From Bremia lactucae (Eukaryota; Oomycota; Peronosporomycetes; Peronosporales; Peronosporaceae): a stretch of DNA of 58,383 nt. Both the position numbers and the translations under genes were made by a program. The notes beneath the pieces were generated by a model. It was not told the DNA's origin. It searched no databases and worked only from the letters and a program-made list of their open reading frames with translations. This document shows positions 1 to 9,369 of the stretch, piece by piece (position 1 is the first letter of the stretch; each line of letters starts with the position of its first letter). The stretch spans positions 7,592,324-7,650,706 of the forward strand of contig NC_090613.1 in the NCBI RefSeq assembly GCF_004359215.1, in the 5' to 3' direction.

Positions 1-212
1 TCCGACTCGCATTCGTAGTCGACCTCCAAAGAGGGGTCGTATTCACGTGGTGAATCACCACGTGCACTCGCAACATCTAGTGATGTGCGAGTAGAAGATA
101 CTACGGCAGACGGAACGTCTGCCGCAAGAGATAACAGTGCGTCACCCGCGGCTGCACGAACCGCAGCCGAAGGCGTAGCACTTTCAACACCCCGCATGAG
201 TTGATTCTTCAT
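1..212 (-). CDS. Antisense ORF of Gypsy family A (5' part, runs off the window)
   Basis: An open frame starts at an ATG at 212 and reads leftwards with no stop to the window edge (about 70 codons). It is Ala/Ser-rich and turns acidic at the end. The same N-terminus is encoded antisense in family A copies 1 (24722) and 2 (47715), sharing the motifs AAAGDALL and LDVA.ARG. Here the frame stays open through the acidic stretch EVDYECES, where copies 1 and 2 are frameshifted. The start lies 118 bp from the 3' LTR. The function is unknown, and I recognise no domain. Confidence 0.5.
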   Translation of the reverse strand, partial: MKNQLMRGVESATPSAAVRAAAGDALLSLAADVPSAVVSSTRTSLDVASARGDSPREYDPSLEVDYECES

Positions 213-317
213 GCGATGGAATTTAAAATGATGGTTCTGACCAATCAACATCATTTTAAAATTAAGTGGTCACATAGTGACCAATCCATCTAATGACAGT
301 CAGAGTGATTGTCGTTT

Positions 318-330
318 AAGGGAGGGGTAA
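318..330 (+). other. Polypurine tract of family A element
   Basis: A purine-rich run (aagggaggggtaa) sits immediately upstream of the LTR start TGTAACGGGG. This is where a plus-strand primer would lie in an LTR retrotransposon. The tract has been deleted from copy 2. Confidence 0.55.
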
Positions 331-868
331 TGTAACGGGGTGTATCGTTACATGAAATTAACACTTAAAGGTTGTTAATTAATATATTATCTAAAAGGTA
401 GATAATATTTGGAGGATATTACTTCATATAGTAATGTTCAGAATTCTTATCCATAAATATTTATTCCGCAGACTAATCAGCTGTAGAGATAAACAAAAGA
501 GAGATACAGACAAGATAAGATAAGAATTCAATTGCATGTTTAGTATTAGATTATAATTAAGTTAGCTTTTACAAGATAGATAGAAGAGATACTTGATTAT
601 ATTAATGCAGTTTTCATTTAACCCTCTCTAAGCTATATACCTAAAAGAGAAGTCTTCCTCTGCACGTACTAGTGTACGTGAAATAACGCAAGGCACCACT
701 CGCAACTGATGCAGTGCGAAGTGGACTTGTACTGAAGCAGTGCGAAGTGGACTTGTACTGAAGTAGTGCGAAGTGGACTTGTACTGAAGCAGTGCGAAGT
801 GGACTTGTACTGAAGCAGTGCGAAGTGGACTTGTACTGAAGCAGTACAAGTCGTAGTGCCCCGTTACA
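331..868 (+). repeat. 3' LTR, Gypsy family A (left-edge element)
   Basis: The LTR is bounded by the 10-bp terminal inverted repeat TGTAACGGGG / CCCCGTTACA. It is 538 bp long against 440 bp for the 5' LTR of copy 2. The difference comes mainly from a 26-bp tandem array near its 3' end. The 5' terminus itself forms a 7-bp hairpin, TGTAACG with CGTTACA about 15 nt in. Confidence 0.85.
706..850 (+). repeat. 26-bp tandem repeat inside the LTR, five full copies
   Basis: The unit begins ctgaagcagtgcgaagtg and is repeated five times between 706 and 835, followed by a partial unit. The LTRs of copies 1 and 2 have a single unit. In those LTRs the unit joins two neighbouring hairpins that share CTGAAGCAGT, so slippage between them explains the expansion. 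Confidence 0.85.
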
Positions 869-1009
869 GATGGGCAATAATGCGCCATCATCCTTCCTCA
901 TGAGCTCGTAGTCCGCATCACTACTCTGAGGTGACGGCAACGGTGTCGACCCATTGTAGTCGATAATGAGCGACCGATCAACATCCTCACTGTTAAAGTG
1001 GATGGATCC
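869..1009 (-). pseudogene. Coding-like fragment cut by LTR insertion
   Basis: On the minus strand an open frame of 47 codons, following a stop at about 1010, runs straight into the LTR end at 868. It includes the stretches DRSLIIDYNGS and SSDADYELMRKDD. The residue mix looks protein-like and acidic, and the LTR boundary truncates it. No homologue is recognised and no other exon could be assigned, so this may be chance. Confidence 0.25.
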
Positions 1010-1766
1010 TTAAGCCCTGGTAACGCGACAGCAGCAGTAGCTGTCGGCGTTTCGACTAAGGCATTTTACTCCCCAAGTTTGAAGAAGCAATTAGGTTTTA
1101 TAAAAACGCAATACATAAATATTCGAGACAAATTAGATGAGAGGGCTGTTACCGGTACTCATCACGGTACATTACTCAAACATTCCACTGCAGCTTAACT
1201 TCACCCGCCAAGCGATGCGCCCCTTTGTGACAGTTTATCGACAGTAACCTGCAAAAAATAAATTTGCTAGGATAAAATTCCCTACACAGCCCAGACACAA
1301 TATCAAAACTCAGATGACTTTTGTGATGCTACTGCTCGATAAAAAGTTGTATAACAAAATCCAAGACTTGCAAAGGGAAGCTTAGGGCAAGCTCTTTGTT
1401 AGCAAAGGCTTCGTTTCTGTGGAATTTGTATTTGGGCCAAGCCTAAGCGATTCTTGTAGGGCCACTAACGTTGTCATTTGAAGTGTAATGCACCGTATTA
1501 ACCCTTTTAGAAATATCCGACAGACATTCGCTAAAAGCCTTGAGGCAGAGGTTGCGTCACTCGCTTCTATAATTTTTCGTAGGGGGAAAAATTACGTGAC
1601 CGAAGCTAGGGTCATAGCAGGATAACATAATTAGAAAATAATTGACAGTCTACATGCGTGAAGGTAATTGTTAAATGCAAAAGCATATGAACACGGACTC
1701 ACAAACAATTCAACAATGTTATGTAAACGTCAACGACCACATTTCTAGTTTTTAAATCGCTTTGAA
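1010..1766. other. Intergenic, no clear gene
   Basis: The stretch contains a 66-codon plus-strand frame near 998-1198 with no recognisable domain, then AT-rich spacer. I see no RNA gene or repeat here. It serves as the 3' flank of the carrier gene. Confidence 0.4.
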
Positions 1767-2930
1767 TCAGTCCTCCACTGTGAGCAGTTTTTTAAGCCTC
1801 TCAAAGGTGCCAAAAGTAATACCCACCATGGGCACGACCTTCATTAGCTCCGGCGTCAGTCCTCGGTAGAATCCACGAATGCCCTGAGCTTGGAAAAGCT
1901 CCGAAGCAATGCCTAAGGACGTCGGCTTGATACCCGCCGGTTTTGCATGAATAGCCGAGATCTGCAACCGGCGGCGCACCACGTCAATCGGAAATGTTAG
2001 CAAAGAAGAAGCGATACCAGCGGTACCGCCACACACTAGCGTGTCTGCTACACACATTGGGGTTGCGTCATACGATGCCGCGGCTAGCTTCCTTTCGACA
2101 CCATTAAGCGCTGAAAGGACCTGATTACGGCGAAATGACCGCACATAATTCTTGAGCGATTCATACATTGTAAAATTTACAGCTAAATTCGGAACTGTGA
2201 CCATAAGCGTTGCACCCATACCCCGGTAAAGACCTGGTAGACCTTCCTCGGTGCTAATGCGTAGCACAGCATGACGGATGCTGGTGTAGCGGATGTCTGT
2301 GTTCAGCTGCGTCGCAAGTCTCGTTCGAATAAGGTCAATTGGATAGCAGGCTACCGTCGCCGTCGCACCAGCTAGTGCACCTGAGACGAACATGGTTGTC
2401 CAAGAATTGTACGCAAAAGAGGGATGGTGTTGTGCGACGATGCTATTCTTGACCATCTCGAAAGTAAAAAAATTCACAGCGGAGTATGGAAATCGATGCA
2501 GCACGCTAGCACCATTTCCTTTCCAAAAAGCTAGCACGCCCTCATTCTTCAGGACCTTAGTGAAGGCGCTGCCCATGGTTGGCGAAAAGCGATCGGTGTG
2601 TCGCGTCGACACCATGCTGTGCACCTGGAAGAGTATTGTCAGGCGGCTGAGAGGTGCAGTGACTGTCTTGCCAACACTACCAGCCACACCACCGGCGAAA
2701 AGAACACTGCCATGGCGCATCAACTGCTTAAGCGCATCTTGTTGCACGAGCTCCACGTCCACGTCGTCCGTCTCCGTACAGACATCGGCGGTATCCCCAA
2801 AAGTCACAACTCCTGTCGTGTGGCGCCGTAGCATCACCCGCACATCGCGCTTCTTTTCCATTGGGTAGCAATGAACGGCTTCATTTTCTTCTTGCCTTTC
2901 CTCCTGGTTTATTGTCGGGCCACGACACAT
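1767..2930 (-). CDS. Mitochondrial carrier family (SLC25) protein
   Basis: This is an inner-membrane solute carrier of 387 residues with the three tandem carrier repeats of the family. The signature motifs are visible as TAPLSRLTILFQ (repeat 1), YPIDLIRTRL (repeat 2) and FPIDVVRRRL (repeat 3). Each is followed by the usual second-helix Y.G or WKGN-type motif (WKGNGAS, YRGMGAT, YRGLTPE). Repeat 1 has Ser where most carriers have Asp/Glu. By eye it resembles the plant and SLC25A42/SLC25A24-type nucleotide or CoA carriers, but the substrate cannot be fixed. A hydrophilic extension of about 70 residues precedes repeat 1. The first ATG is only 36 bp from the ATG of the divergent neighbour, and an internal ATG at 2861 (MEKKRDV) is a plausible alternative start. 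Confidence 0.9.
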   Translation of the reverse strand: MCRGPTINQEERQEENEAVHCYPMEKKRDVRVMLRRHTTGVVTFGDTADVCTETDDVDVELVQQDALKQLMRHGSVLFAGGVAGSVGKTVTAPLSRLTILFQVHSMVSTRHTDRFSPTMGSAFTKVLKNEGVLAFWKGNGASVLHRFPYSAVNFFTFEMVKNSIVAQHHPSFAYNSWTTMFVSGALAGATATVACYPIDLIRTRLATQLNTDIRYTSIRHAVLRISTEEGLPGLYRGMGATLMVTVPNLAVNFTMYESLKNYVRSFRRNQVLSALNGVERKLAAASYDATPMCVADTLVCGGTAGIASSLLTFPIDVVRRRLQISAIHAKPAGIKPTSLGIASELFQAQGIRGFYRGLTPELMKVVPMVGITFGTFERLKKLLTVED

Positions 2931-2966
2931 CTCTGAAGTCGAAAGGAAGGGGCCGTCGCGGACGGA

Positions 2967-5900
2967 ATGTTTGTTGCTAAAAATGAATTAGAAGCTCGCA
3001 CCGTCAAACCTCGCGCGAATGACATCCATTCGAAGTCAACCATTTCCATGATAATGCGGTCCAATGCATACCCAGCGCTACCGGAGGGCCGCAAGATGCT
3101 TTTAGTGTTGCCACGCACTGGCGATTTGCGCTTACGCCCTCAGCTACCTAATTTATTTGCACAGCGGCTTTTTATCCATGCAGATCCGCGTCGTCGCTTG
3201 TGGTACGCGCGCTTCCAACTCCAGCGCAAATTCATTGTCATGTCTACTCAGGGAGACTTGTACGTGAAGACTAGCGATACCAATTTTACAATCAACGATC
3301 TCCCTAAAAGGAACGTGCTGAGTATGCCTCGCATGGCGCGTGGGGACTTTGTCAAGGCAATTGACCTCGTACAGTGTTCTAGATATGGGGGACAGCGTTG
3401 GGAACTCGTGCTCACACGCTGGAGCAATGGCATGGAAACATGGCTGCCGCATGAAGTTGTACAACTTCTTGCGCCTGATTTGTTGCAGGAGTTTTACGTG
3501 AACAGCATAAATTCGTGGGCATTCCATGCTCGTTTGCAGCAGGGTAGCCTATCCGCGTATCGAACTGAAGTTGAGCTATGGCTTTTTCACACGGAGTTTC
3601 AGAAGTTTTACTTACAACTGCATACTAAGCGAGCTGCGAATGGCACAGTTCTGCAATCACCACATCAATCTGGAGGACCATTACGTTGCCTTCCCATTAA
3701 ATCGGAAGAGCTTACGTCATCTGTAGTACCGCATCAAGCCCAAGCAGTTTATCCATCAGTGCCCGTACTAGCGACTACTAGTGACCCATCAGAAGCTGTG
3801 ATTCAGGCATTTGAGGAACGAAGACGGGCAAGAGAATATCAGGAGCAGTTGGCTCACAATCGACGGCAATTTCTTCAACAACAGCTGCAACAGCGCATCG
3901 AAAAGCAGCAGCAACAATTGCAGCTAGAGCAAGAGGAGAACTTGCGTCAGTTGCAAGCACAAGAACGTAATCTACGTATTCAACAGCAACAAAAGACGCA
4001 CCTTGAGGTGCAAAAAAAGCAAAAAGAATATCAAGTGCGACTTCGACTCCAACAAGAGCGAGAAAAAATAATGGACATACAGCAATTAGAACAGGAAAGA
4101 CGACAGCGATCAAGAGAGCAGGAACAATTGCGTCGAAGATTGCTGCAGGAACAGTCTCGAAAAGAGCAGTCGGCAAAAAATCAAGATTTGATAAGTAAGG
4201 GCTTGCAAAGCCGAAAAAAGGAACAAAATAATTGTTTCCCCGCAGCAGTGCAATCGACAAAAGACAGTCATTCTAAATTATCTAGAAGCAAAGGCGGTGA
4301 TACTGCCAATGTTCCTCTGAGGATGAGCGAATGCGAAAAGAGCGACGACTTCGCTTTTAGCATGACTCGAAAAGGTAGTTCGGGCGGTTTTTCGTCAATA
4401 AAACGTCGTCGGAAACGATTGTTGTATTCCCAAGTCAATCATGATGACGACGATGGTGACGACCTTGCCGACCTGTTCCAACTATCTTCCAAGAGTTGCC
4501 AGCACGACAAACTTCAAGACACTAGTGTGACAAAGTCATCTTGTGGGAAGCAAAGTAGAAAGCGTAAAATGTTACGATTGTGTGATATAGACGAAGGGGA
4601 AAAAAATATTGTTGACCTTTCGCAACTACCAGAGAATATTAATGCCGACGAAATAACACTGACAGCCTCAGCAGCTCCAATATTGAAGGAATCAATAAGA
4701 GGAGATTTTATCGCTGTCGAATGCAGCACAGTTTCTTCTAATCCCACCGAAGATAATTTTAATGATTTTGATGCTGATTATGACTTGGAGCCTTTGAATT
4801 TAAGTGGAAGAATACGATGCATTTGTGGGGCTCTCTCAGCTAAAGGATACCGCGGGCAGTGGCTACAGTGCCAAAACAACGATTGTAATGTTTGGGAGCA
4901 TGCCGACTGCGTTGGAGTTTTGACCGTTCTTGAACATCGACAACCATTAAAATATCTTTGCACTCATTGCGATTCCAACTCGTATATGGCACGTTGCTTG
5001 AATTCATCTTGCCGAATTCTGGATTGGTTATTTCAATGCTGTGACAGTCAAAATACAAAGCAATTAATAAATTTATTAATTAAGTATACTGGGGACTTTA
5101 AAAGTTCTTCTGATTGGAATCACGCTAGATATAATAATCGATCCTTAGCGATGCATGCTGCACGTAACAATCAAGTCAAGGGCCTGTGCTATTTGCTGAA
5201 CGAGCGGAAAGTGGACATTTTTGCGACAGATTCACAAAGTCGTAACGTTTTGCACCACGCTGCTCTTGGAGAATCGATTTTATGCTGTCAAGAGCTACTG
5301 AAGCAAGAGCAAAAACTGTTGCTTCAACAAGATTTGCGAGGATCAATGCCCTTTCACTTCATGCTGCAGTCAGCTAAACTGAATTATTTATGTCTCCCAT
5401 ACATGAAAGAAGACGCATCACTGGTAGGTATGGGTGATTTGAACTCCAATTTTCCAATTCATTACGCGTGCAAGGCTTTAAATTGCTATACAATAGCGAT
5501 TTGTCGAATCATCTTGCTTGCTCAGGCTTCAATGCTTCAGGAGAGGTCCAGCGACGATTTATATCCTTTAATGATACTATGCAAAGCAGCTGATATCTCC
5601 AATGTGACACGAAATAAAGCTGCCGTTGTTAATCAAGTATTTGAAAGTGTCAAGAATGTCATCGTCTTGATGCTTGATGTTGACATTTTTGGAGACTGTT
5701 TGCACCAAACAGCATCGAACGGGTGGACTCCACTTCACTTTGCGGCAGCTTCAGGCAATCATGAGCTTGTGACATATTTATGCAGTATTGATCTTTGTAA
5801 TGTGCATAATGCTGCACAAACTTCTAATCAAACCGCTCTTCATATCGCAGCACAAAACAATCATACACTATGTGTTCGTGCTCTTTTAATTAAAGGACTT

Positions 5901-7235
5901 GATGTTATTACAAAAGATAATGACGGGTGGATTCCAATGCTGCATGCGGAAAGTGCCGCCTGCATTCAAGAATTCATGCACTACAAGCTGACTAAGCAAT
6001 TGTCAAGGCTGCATCGTATGCTACTCAAATTTGAAAGTAGAGGGATTGTTTCTCGGTGGCAGCGGTATGTAGCACGGGACCCAACATTGTTTAATATCCT
6101 CAACGATTGGTGTCGGCGGGACCTAGAGCGGATCGAGCGCATGGAGGGACTTTTGCTATCAAATCCATTTCTGCTTCGACTTGATAACAAAACAAGGTAT
6201 GTTTTGGAAAAAATTATTCAATCTATCAAAAAATCCCCTGGCAAATGCTCAGCTGCCGTCGAAAACCAAAAGTTAGGCAGAGGGAAGCAGTTGACGCAAA
6301 ATAAACTTGCTTTTACTTTTTCGCGCGATAATGGTAGCTTTTGGAAGCAGTTCGTTTGCATGGGTATGAGGCTAGAACCCGAAGACTACCGATTGCCGAT
6401 CATTTTTCTTACCAACGCAAGCAGCCAAGATGTAAAAGATTATAGAAGCAATTTAAAGCTTGTTCTCGTCCACTTAGCCGCAGGATTGCTTGACGATTTT
6501 CCGGGCTTAGTTGGCTGTGGCTCTGCTGGTGTTCTGGAGACAGAGCCACTATCATCGAACAAGGACGAGCTCGCTGCACAATTGCTAGCATTATTCATGC
6601 TAGGACAGTTGACTGCACACTTTGTGCTTTTTTCAGTACCTTTTTGTGAAGTACTGAATTTCAATGCAGCATTTTTGCGTTGCATTGTTTGTAAGGGAAA
6701 GTATCGATTGGCGTGTGATAACGTATGGGAAAACGCGGGGCGCTGCTTCTCTGCGGGATTTGAGGCTGTCCTGCCAGCAACTTTGGAGCTTTTTCACGCT
6801 GATGAACTATCCGTACTTCTTTACGCTCCAGAGACAAAACTTTGTGTTCTGCAGATCAACTGGAAGGTGGTGGTTGATTGGAATATGTGCACATATGAAG
6901 CATTGGGAGGTTTGAGTGCTGACAACGCAAAGATATGGTTTCCTCGCCTGATGAGTGAGCTTGTTTATGAAGAACAATTGCTTGTTTTGTTGTTTATGGC
7001 GGGCAATTTACAAATAATAAAGGATTGTTTTTTTCAAACTAAAGCTGGTACACAGCGCATAATGATCGAGTGTTTCCCTGAGACGGGCAGCATAGTTAAC
7101 CACGATGCGATGTGCCCGATGATGGAGCATGATCCTGAGATACTACGACTTCCATCATATTCTTGCTACGATGCATTTAAAAATGGCTTTTTATATGTAA
7201 TTCGGCACACCGCTCGAGCCTTTCATCCAGAATGA
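2967..7235 (+). CDS. PHD finger - ankyrin repeat - HECT-like E3 ligase candidate
   Basis: This intronless frame of 1422 codons encodes several domains in order. Residues 278-405 are a Gln/Glu/Arg-rich coiled coil. Residues 430-560 are basic and acidic low-complexity sequence. Residues 615-670 are a PHD finger with ligands C618, C620, C635, C640, H645, C648, C665 and C668. Residues 725-1005 are ankyrin repeats (TPLHFAAASGNHELV, TALHIAAQNNH). Residues 1090-1422 resemble a HECT domain: FSAGFEAVLPATLELFHADEL, then a C-terminal lobe with candidate catalytic C1383 (DAMCPMM) ahead of LRLPSYSCYD. The likely role is a nuclear or chromatin-linked ubiquitin ligase; this is inference. The start could be the later in-frame ATGs at 3048 or 3096, given the tight divergent neighbour. 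Confidence 0.8.
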   Translation: MFVAKNELEARTVKPRANDIHSKSTISMIMRSNAYPALPEGRKMLLVLPRTGDLRLRPQLPNLFAQRLFIHADPRRRLWYARFQLQRKFIVMSTQGDLYVKTSDTNFTINDLPKRNVLSMPRMARGDFVKAIDLVQCSRYGGQRWELVLTRWSNGMETWLPHEVVQLLAPDLLQEFYVNSINSWAFHARLQQGSLSAYRTEVELWLFHTEFQKFYLQLHTKRAANGTVLQSPHQSGGPLRCLPIKSEELTSSVVPHQAQAVYPSVPVLATTSDPSEAVIQAFEERRRAREYQEQLAHNRRQFLQQQLQQRIEKQQQQLQLEQEENLRQLQAQERNLRIQQQQKTHLEVQKKQKEYQVRLRLQQEREKIMDIQQLEQERRQRSREQEQLRRRLLQEQSRKEQSAKNQDLISKGLQSRKKEQNNCFPAAVQSTKDSHSKLSRSKGGDTANVPLRMSECEKSDDFAFSMTRKGSSGGFSSIKRRRKRLLYSQVNHDDDDGDDLADLFQLSSKSCQHDKLQDTSVTKSSCGKQSRKRKMLRLCDIDEGEKNIVDLSQLPENINADEITLTASAAPILKESIRGDFIAVECSTVSSNPTEDNFNDFDADYDLEPLNLSGRIRCICGALSAKGYRGQWLQCQNNDCNVWEHADCVGVLTVLEHRQPLKYLCTHCDSNSYMARCLNSSCRILDWLFQCCDSQNTKQLINLLIKYTGDFKSSSDWNHARYNNRSLAMHAARNNQVKGLCYLLNERKVDIFATDSQSRNVLHHAALGESILCCQELLKQEQKLLLQQDLRGSMPFHFMLQSAKLNYLCLPYMKEDASLVGMGDLNSNFPIHYACKALNCYTIAICRIILLAQASMLQERSSDDLYPLMILCKAADISNVTRNKAAVVNQVFESVKNVIVLMLDVDIFGDCLHQTASNGWTPLHFAAASGNHELVTYLCSIDLCNVHNAAQTSNQTALHIAAQNNHTLCVRALLIKGLDVITKDNDGWIPMLHAESAACIQEFMHYKLTKQLSRLHRMLLKFESRGIVSRWQRYVARDPTLFNILNDWCRRDLERIERMEGLLLSNPFLLRLDNKTRYVLEKIIQSIKKSPGKCSAAVENQKLGRGKQLTQNKLAFTFSRDNGSFWKQFVCMGMRLEPEDYRLPIIFLTNASSQDVKDYRSNLKLVLVHLAAGLLDDFPGLVGCGSAGVLETEPLSSNKDELAAQLLALFMLGQLTAHFVLFSVPFCEVLNFNAAFLRCIVCKGKYRLACDNVWENAGRCFSAGFEAVLPATLELFHADELSVLLYAPETKLCVLQINWKVVVDWNMCTYEALGGLSADNAKIWFPRLMSELVYEEQLLVLLFMAGNLQIIKDCFFQTKAGTQRIMIECFPETGSIVNHDAMCPMMEHDPEILRLPSYSCYDAFKNGFLYVIRHTARAFHPE

Positions 7236-7422
7236 TCTCAGGTTTGGGCGTGTTCACAAGATATATTGAAAGGTTGACTGAATCCTGTTGTTGAGCGATT
7301 AAAAATGCGCTTTGAATTTATACAACATGCAACTACGAGTGGATCGAGGCCGAAAGTGTATCAGATTGAAAAGAACAGCTTGATGAGATTTGTAAGCATG
7401 ATTTTTTATAAGCTGCAAATGT

Positions 7423-7680
7423 TGTATTGGCCCTTGAGATTCAATTTTGACGAAGTTTTCTTATTGGGACCCCGCACCCCTCATTACACTATGGGGAATT
7501 TCGGCTACAGGGCCTCCTCCCACCCAACTATCACACACCTTCGGTGGGGGTTGGCAGGGCCGTCTGCTTTTTAGCCTATCTCCGGCGATGTGCCCTCCGC
7601 AGGTATCGATCCGTGTACCTCCCGGTCCCAGTTCCAGTGCTTAACCACTCGGCCACTGAGGTCGATGTATTGGCCCTTGA
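7423..7680 (-). mobile_element. tRNA-derived SINE with 15-bp target-site duplication
   Basis: The element body is 7438-7665. Identical 15-bp repeats (tgtattggcccttga) lie at 7423-7437 and 7666-7680. Read on the minus strand, the head carries a Pol III A box (TGGCCGAGTGG, 7646-7656) and a B box (GGATCGATACC, 7602-7612) at tRNA spacing. The D-arm resembles Ser/Leu tRNAs. A unique body and an A-rich tail follow. It lies 190 bp downstream of the PHD/HECT-like gene. Confidence 0.75.
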
Positions 7681-8379
7681 TCACATAGAGTGTGCTACCT
7701 CGCGGAAATGCAATTAGATTTTTGATTAAGCGCGAATGCAGCCATATAGATCATGACAGGGCAGGTGATGGCAATACCCCGTTACAGGATTCCTCATTCC
7801 TCAGTAATAGTAGAGTACCCTTGACGCCGTGTTGCCAATTTTATGCGGCTTTTACATCTGGTGTCGACGTATACTGTTTTGGCACTATTGTACTTGCTGT
7901 GCATGTTTTGTGTGATCGTAACACGTGTATATACCGCAACGAAGCTATAAGTCGTCTTGAAAGCAATGTGATTGGAGCTGGCGATTTTCTGGTGAACATC
8001 AAGCAAATGTCGCCCGTGGTGTGATATTGTTGCTCCAATCTTGACTTGCATGTTCAAGAATGAAAGTAAATTCGATTTTTCGCAATTTTGAACACCGACA
8101 AAACTGGCGCCTGCGGTATCCGTTACATAAAATATTATCTCCTATATTATAACGAGAATAAAATTAGGGAACCGGTTTAGGCACGAACCTCTTTTGGTGT
8201 AGCCACACCCTAAAAAAATTACAATAGGAAAGTTTGCCGCCTGACAGTGTAAAATAATTTTGCGTTGTTCCAGGGTGTGCATCGCTACAACTCCGCCAAC
8301 AATAACACTCGGTGTCATCATGCCGCTTCACCTCCAAAACACAATTATGAGACCCGTGAGGAAGCAGAGGAGTTATATG
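7681..8379. other. Intergenic spacer, AT-rich
   Basis: I find no supported gene here. A sequence near 8118 (ccgttacataaaat) recalls the start of the family A LTR, and ccccgttaca occurs at 7779-7788. Either could be an LTR scrap, but the matches are too short to call. Confidence 0.35.
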
Positions 8380-8445
8380 GAACTAAGAGACTCTCTGAGT
8401 CTATAAGTCTTCCTCTGACTCCAGGAGCGAGGTACATCCGCTACA
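8380..8445 (+). repeat. 5' LTR remnant, family B
   Basis: About 65 bp match the end of the 3' LTR (gagactctctgagtctataa and gcgaggta), finishing in CTACA. Sequence to the left does not match the rest of the LTR, so the LTR is truncated. Confidence 0.65.
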
Positions 8446-8466
8446 CCTGGTAGCACTCGTAGTCAA
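8446..8466 (+). promoter_or_regulatory. Primer binding site, family B
   Basis: TGGTAGCACTCGTAGTC begins two bases after the LTR end CTACA, the normal place for tRNA priming. The first nine bases TGGTAGCAC recur at the same place in families A and C. Confidence 0.6.
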
Positions 8467-8582
8467 TCTACGCCTGACTCTTTACAAGACTATTTCTCCA
8501 TGAAACGGAAGAGATTCCAGAATTTTCAGAGGCGCAACGCGCCGCTTATGACAAGCTCAAAACCTTATTTGGGCTTGAACAC

Positions 8583-9240
8583 GTGGAATTTATTAACTCC
8601 CAGGGACCAGAGGTCCTGCATGCAAGGCTTGAAGCCTTCATGCGATTTGAGACCTCCCTGATCGGCCAGGTGCAAGATCACTTATCGGCATCTATGCCAA
8701 CCCGGTACATCTCTGTACCTGACTCAGAGCCTAAGGCTCACCCTCTAGTTGTCAATGTAAGCATTTGAGGGAAGTGAGGGAGAAACCTCCCTTTTGGATA
8801 AAGCAGATGGAAATGTCCATTGATTCCGCCTTTTGCTTAACAGAATGGCAAAAGGTGGCTATGGCCATTTTTAAACTTGGAAGAGGTGGGAGAGCCATGG
8901 AGTAGGCACTACCGTGCAGCACGTCCATAAACGACGCTTTTCCCTCATGGGATTCACTGAAACAGCAAATGAACAGCATGTTTGCACCGCCTGATCAGGC
9001 TTTTTGCATGCGAGCACGGATCCTAGCGACTCGACAGGGTGAAAGAACCCTAGGGGACAATGTCCAGGAGTTGAGAGCTTTCATTGCATCTATGCATCAA
9101 GACCCGGTGCAAAAAGCAATTGTCGTACCAATTTTGTGGAGGGTCTCAATGAGGGCGTTGTCCGGACGGAATTATTCCGATCTCATCCTGCTACTTTCGA
9201 AGAGGCAGTTGCCATAGCGCTACGCGCCGAGTTCAACTTT
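8583..9240 (+). pseudogene. gag capsid region, family B
   Basis: Two broken frames carry the Gypsy gag pattern. The second includes FCMRARILATRQGERTL and VQELRAFIASMHQDP, a typical retrotransposon gag helix region. Stops separate the pieces, and no intact capsid protein can be made. Confidence 0.6.
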
Positions 9241-9369
9241 TAGTCTGCTCGCGTTAGCACGCCTATTTACCGAACAAGCTCTTCGAGCACATGGGTTCCG
9301 TCTAATAGAGCGGAACCCATGGATTTAAGCCTCATTGAAGAAGGAAGAGAAGCTCTTTAAGCTGTGGAA

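Noticed and set aside
706..850. CRISPR-like array
   Set aside because: The 26-bp units are directly adjacent with no spacers and lie inside a retrotransposon LTR.
628..940. 87- and 99-aa minus-strand ORFs with repeated PLRTASVQVHFAL units
   Set aside because: They are translations of the LTR tandem repeat and have no independent support.
2392..2868. 158-aa plus-strand ORF
   Set aside because: It is the reverse strand of the mitochondrial carrier gene, which has clear family motifs.
7600..7665. tRNA-Ser/Leu gene on the minus strand
   Set aside because: A and B boxes are present, but the acceptor stem does not pair and the B box is degenerate. The unit is flanked by a 15-bp target duplication, so it is a SINE head, not a tRNA gene.
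7779..7788. Solo LTR end (ccccgttaca)
   Set aside because: Only ten bases match and nothing LTR-like lies upstream; chance is likely.
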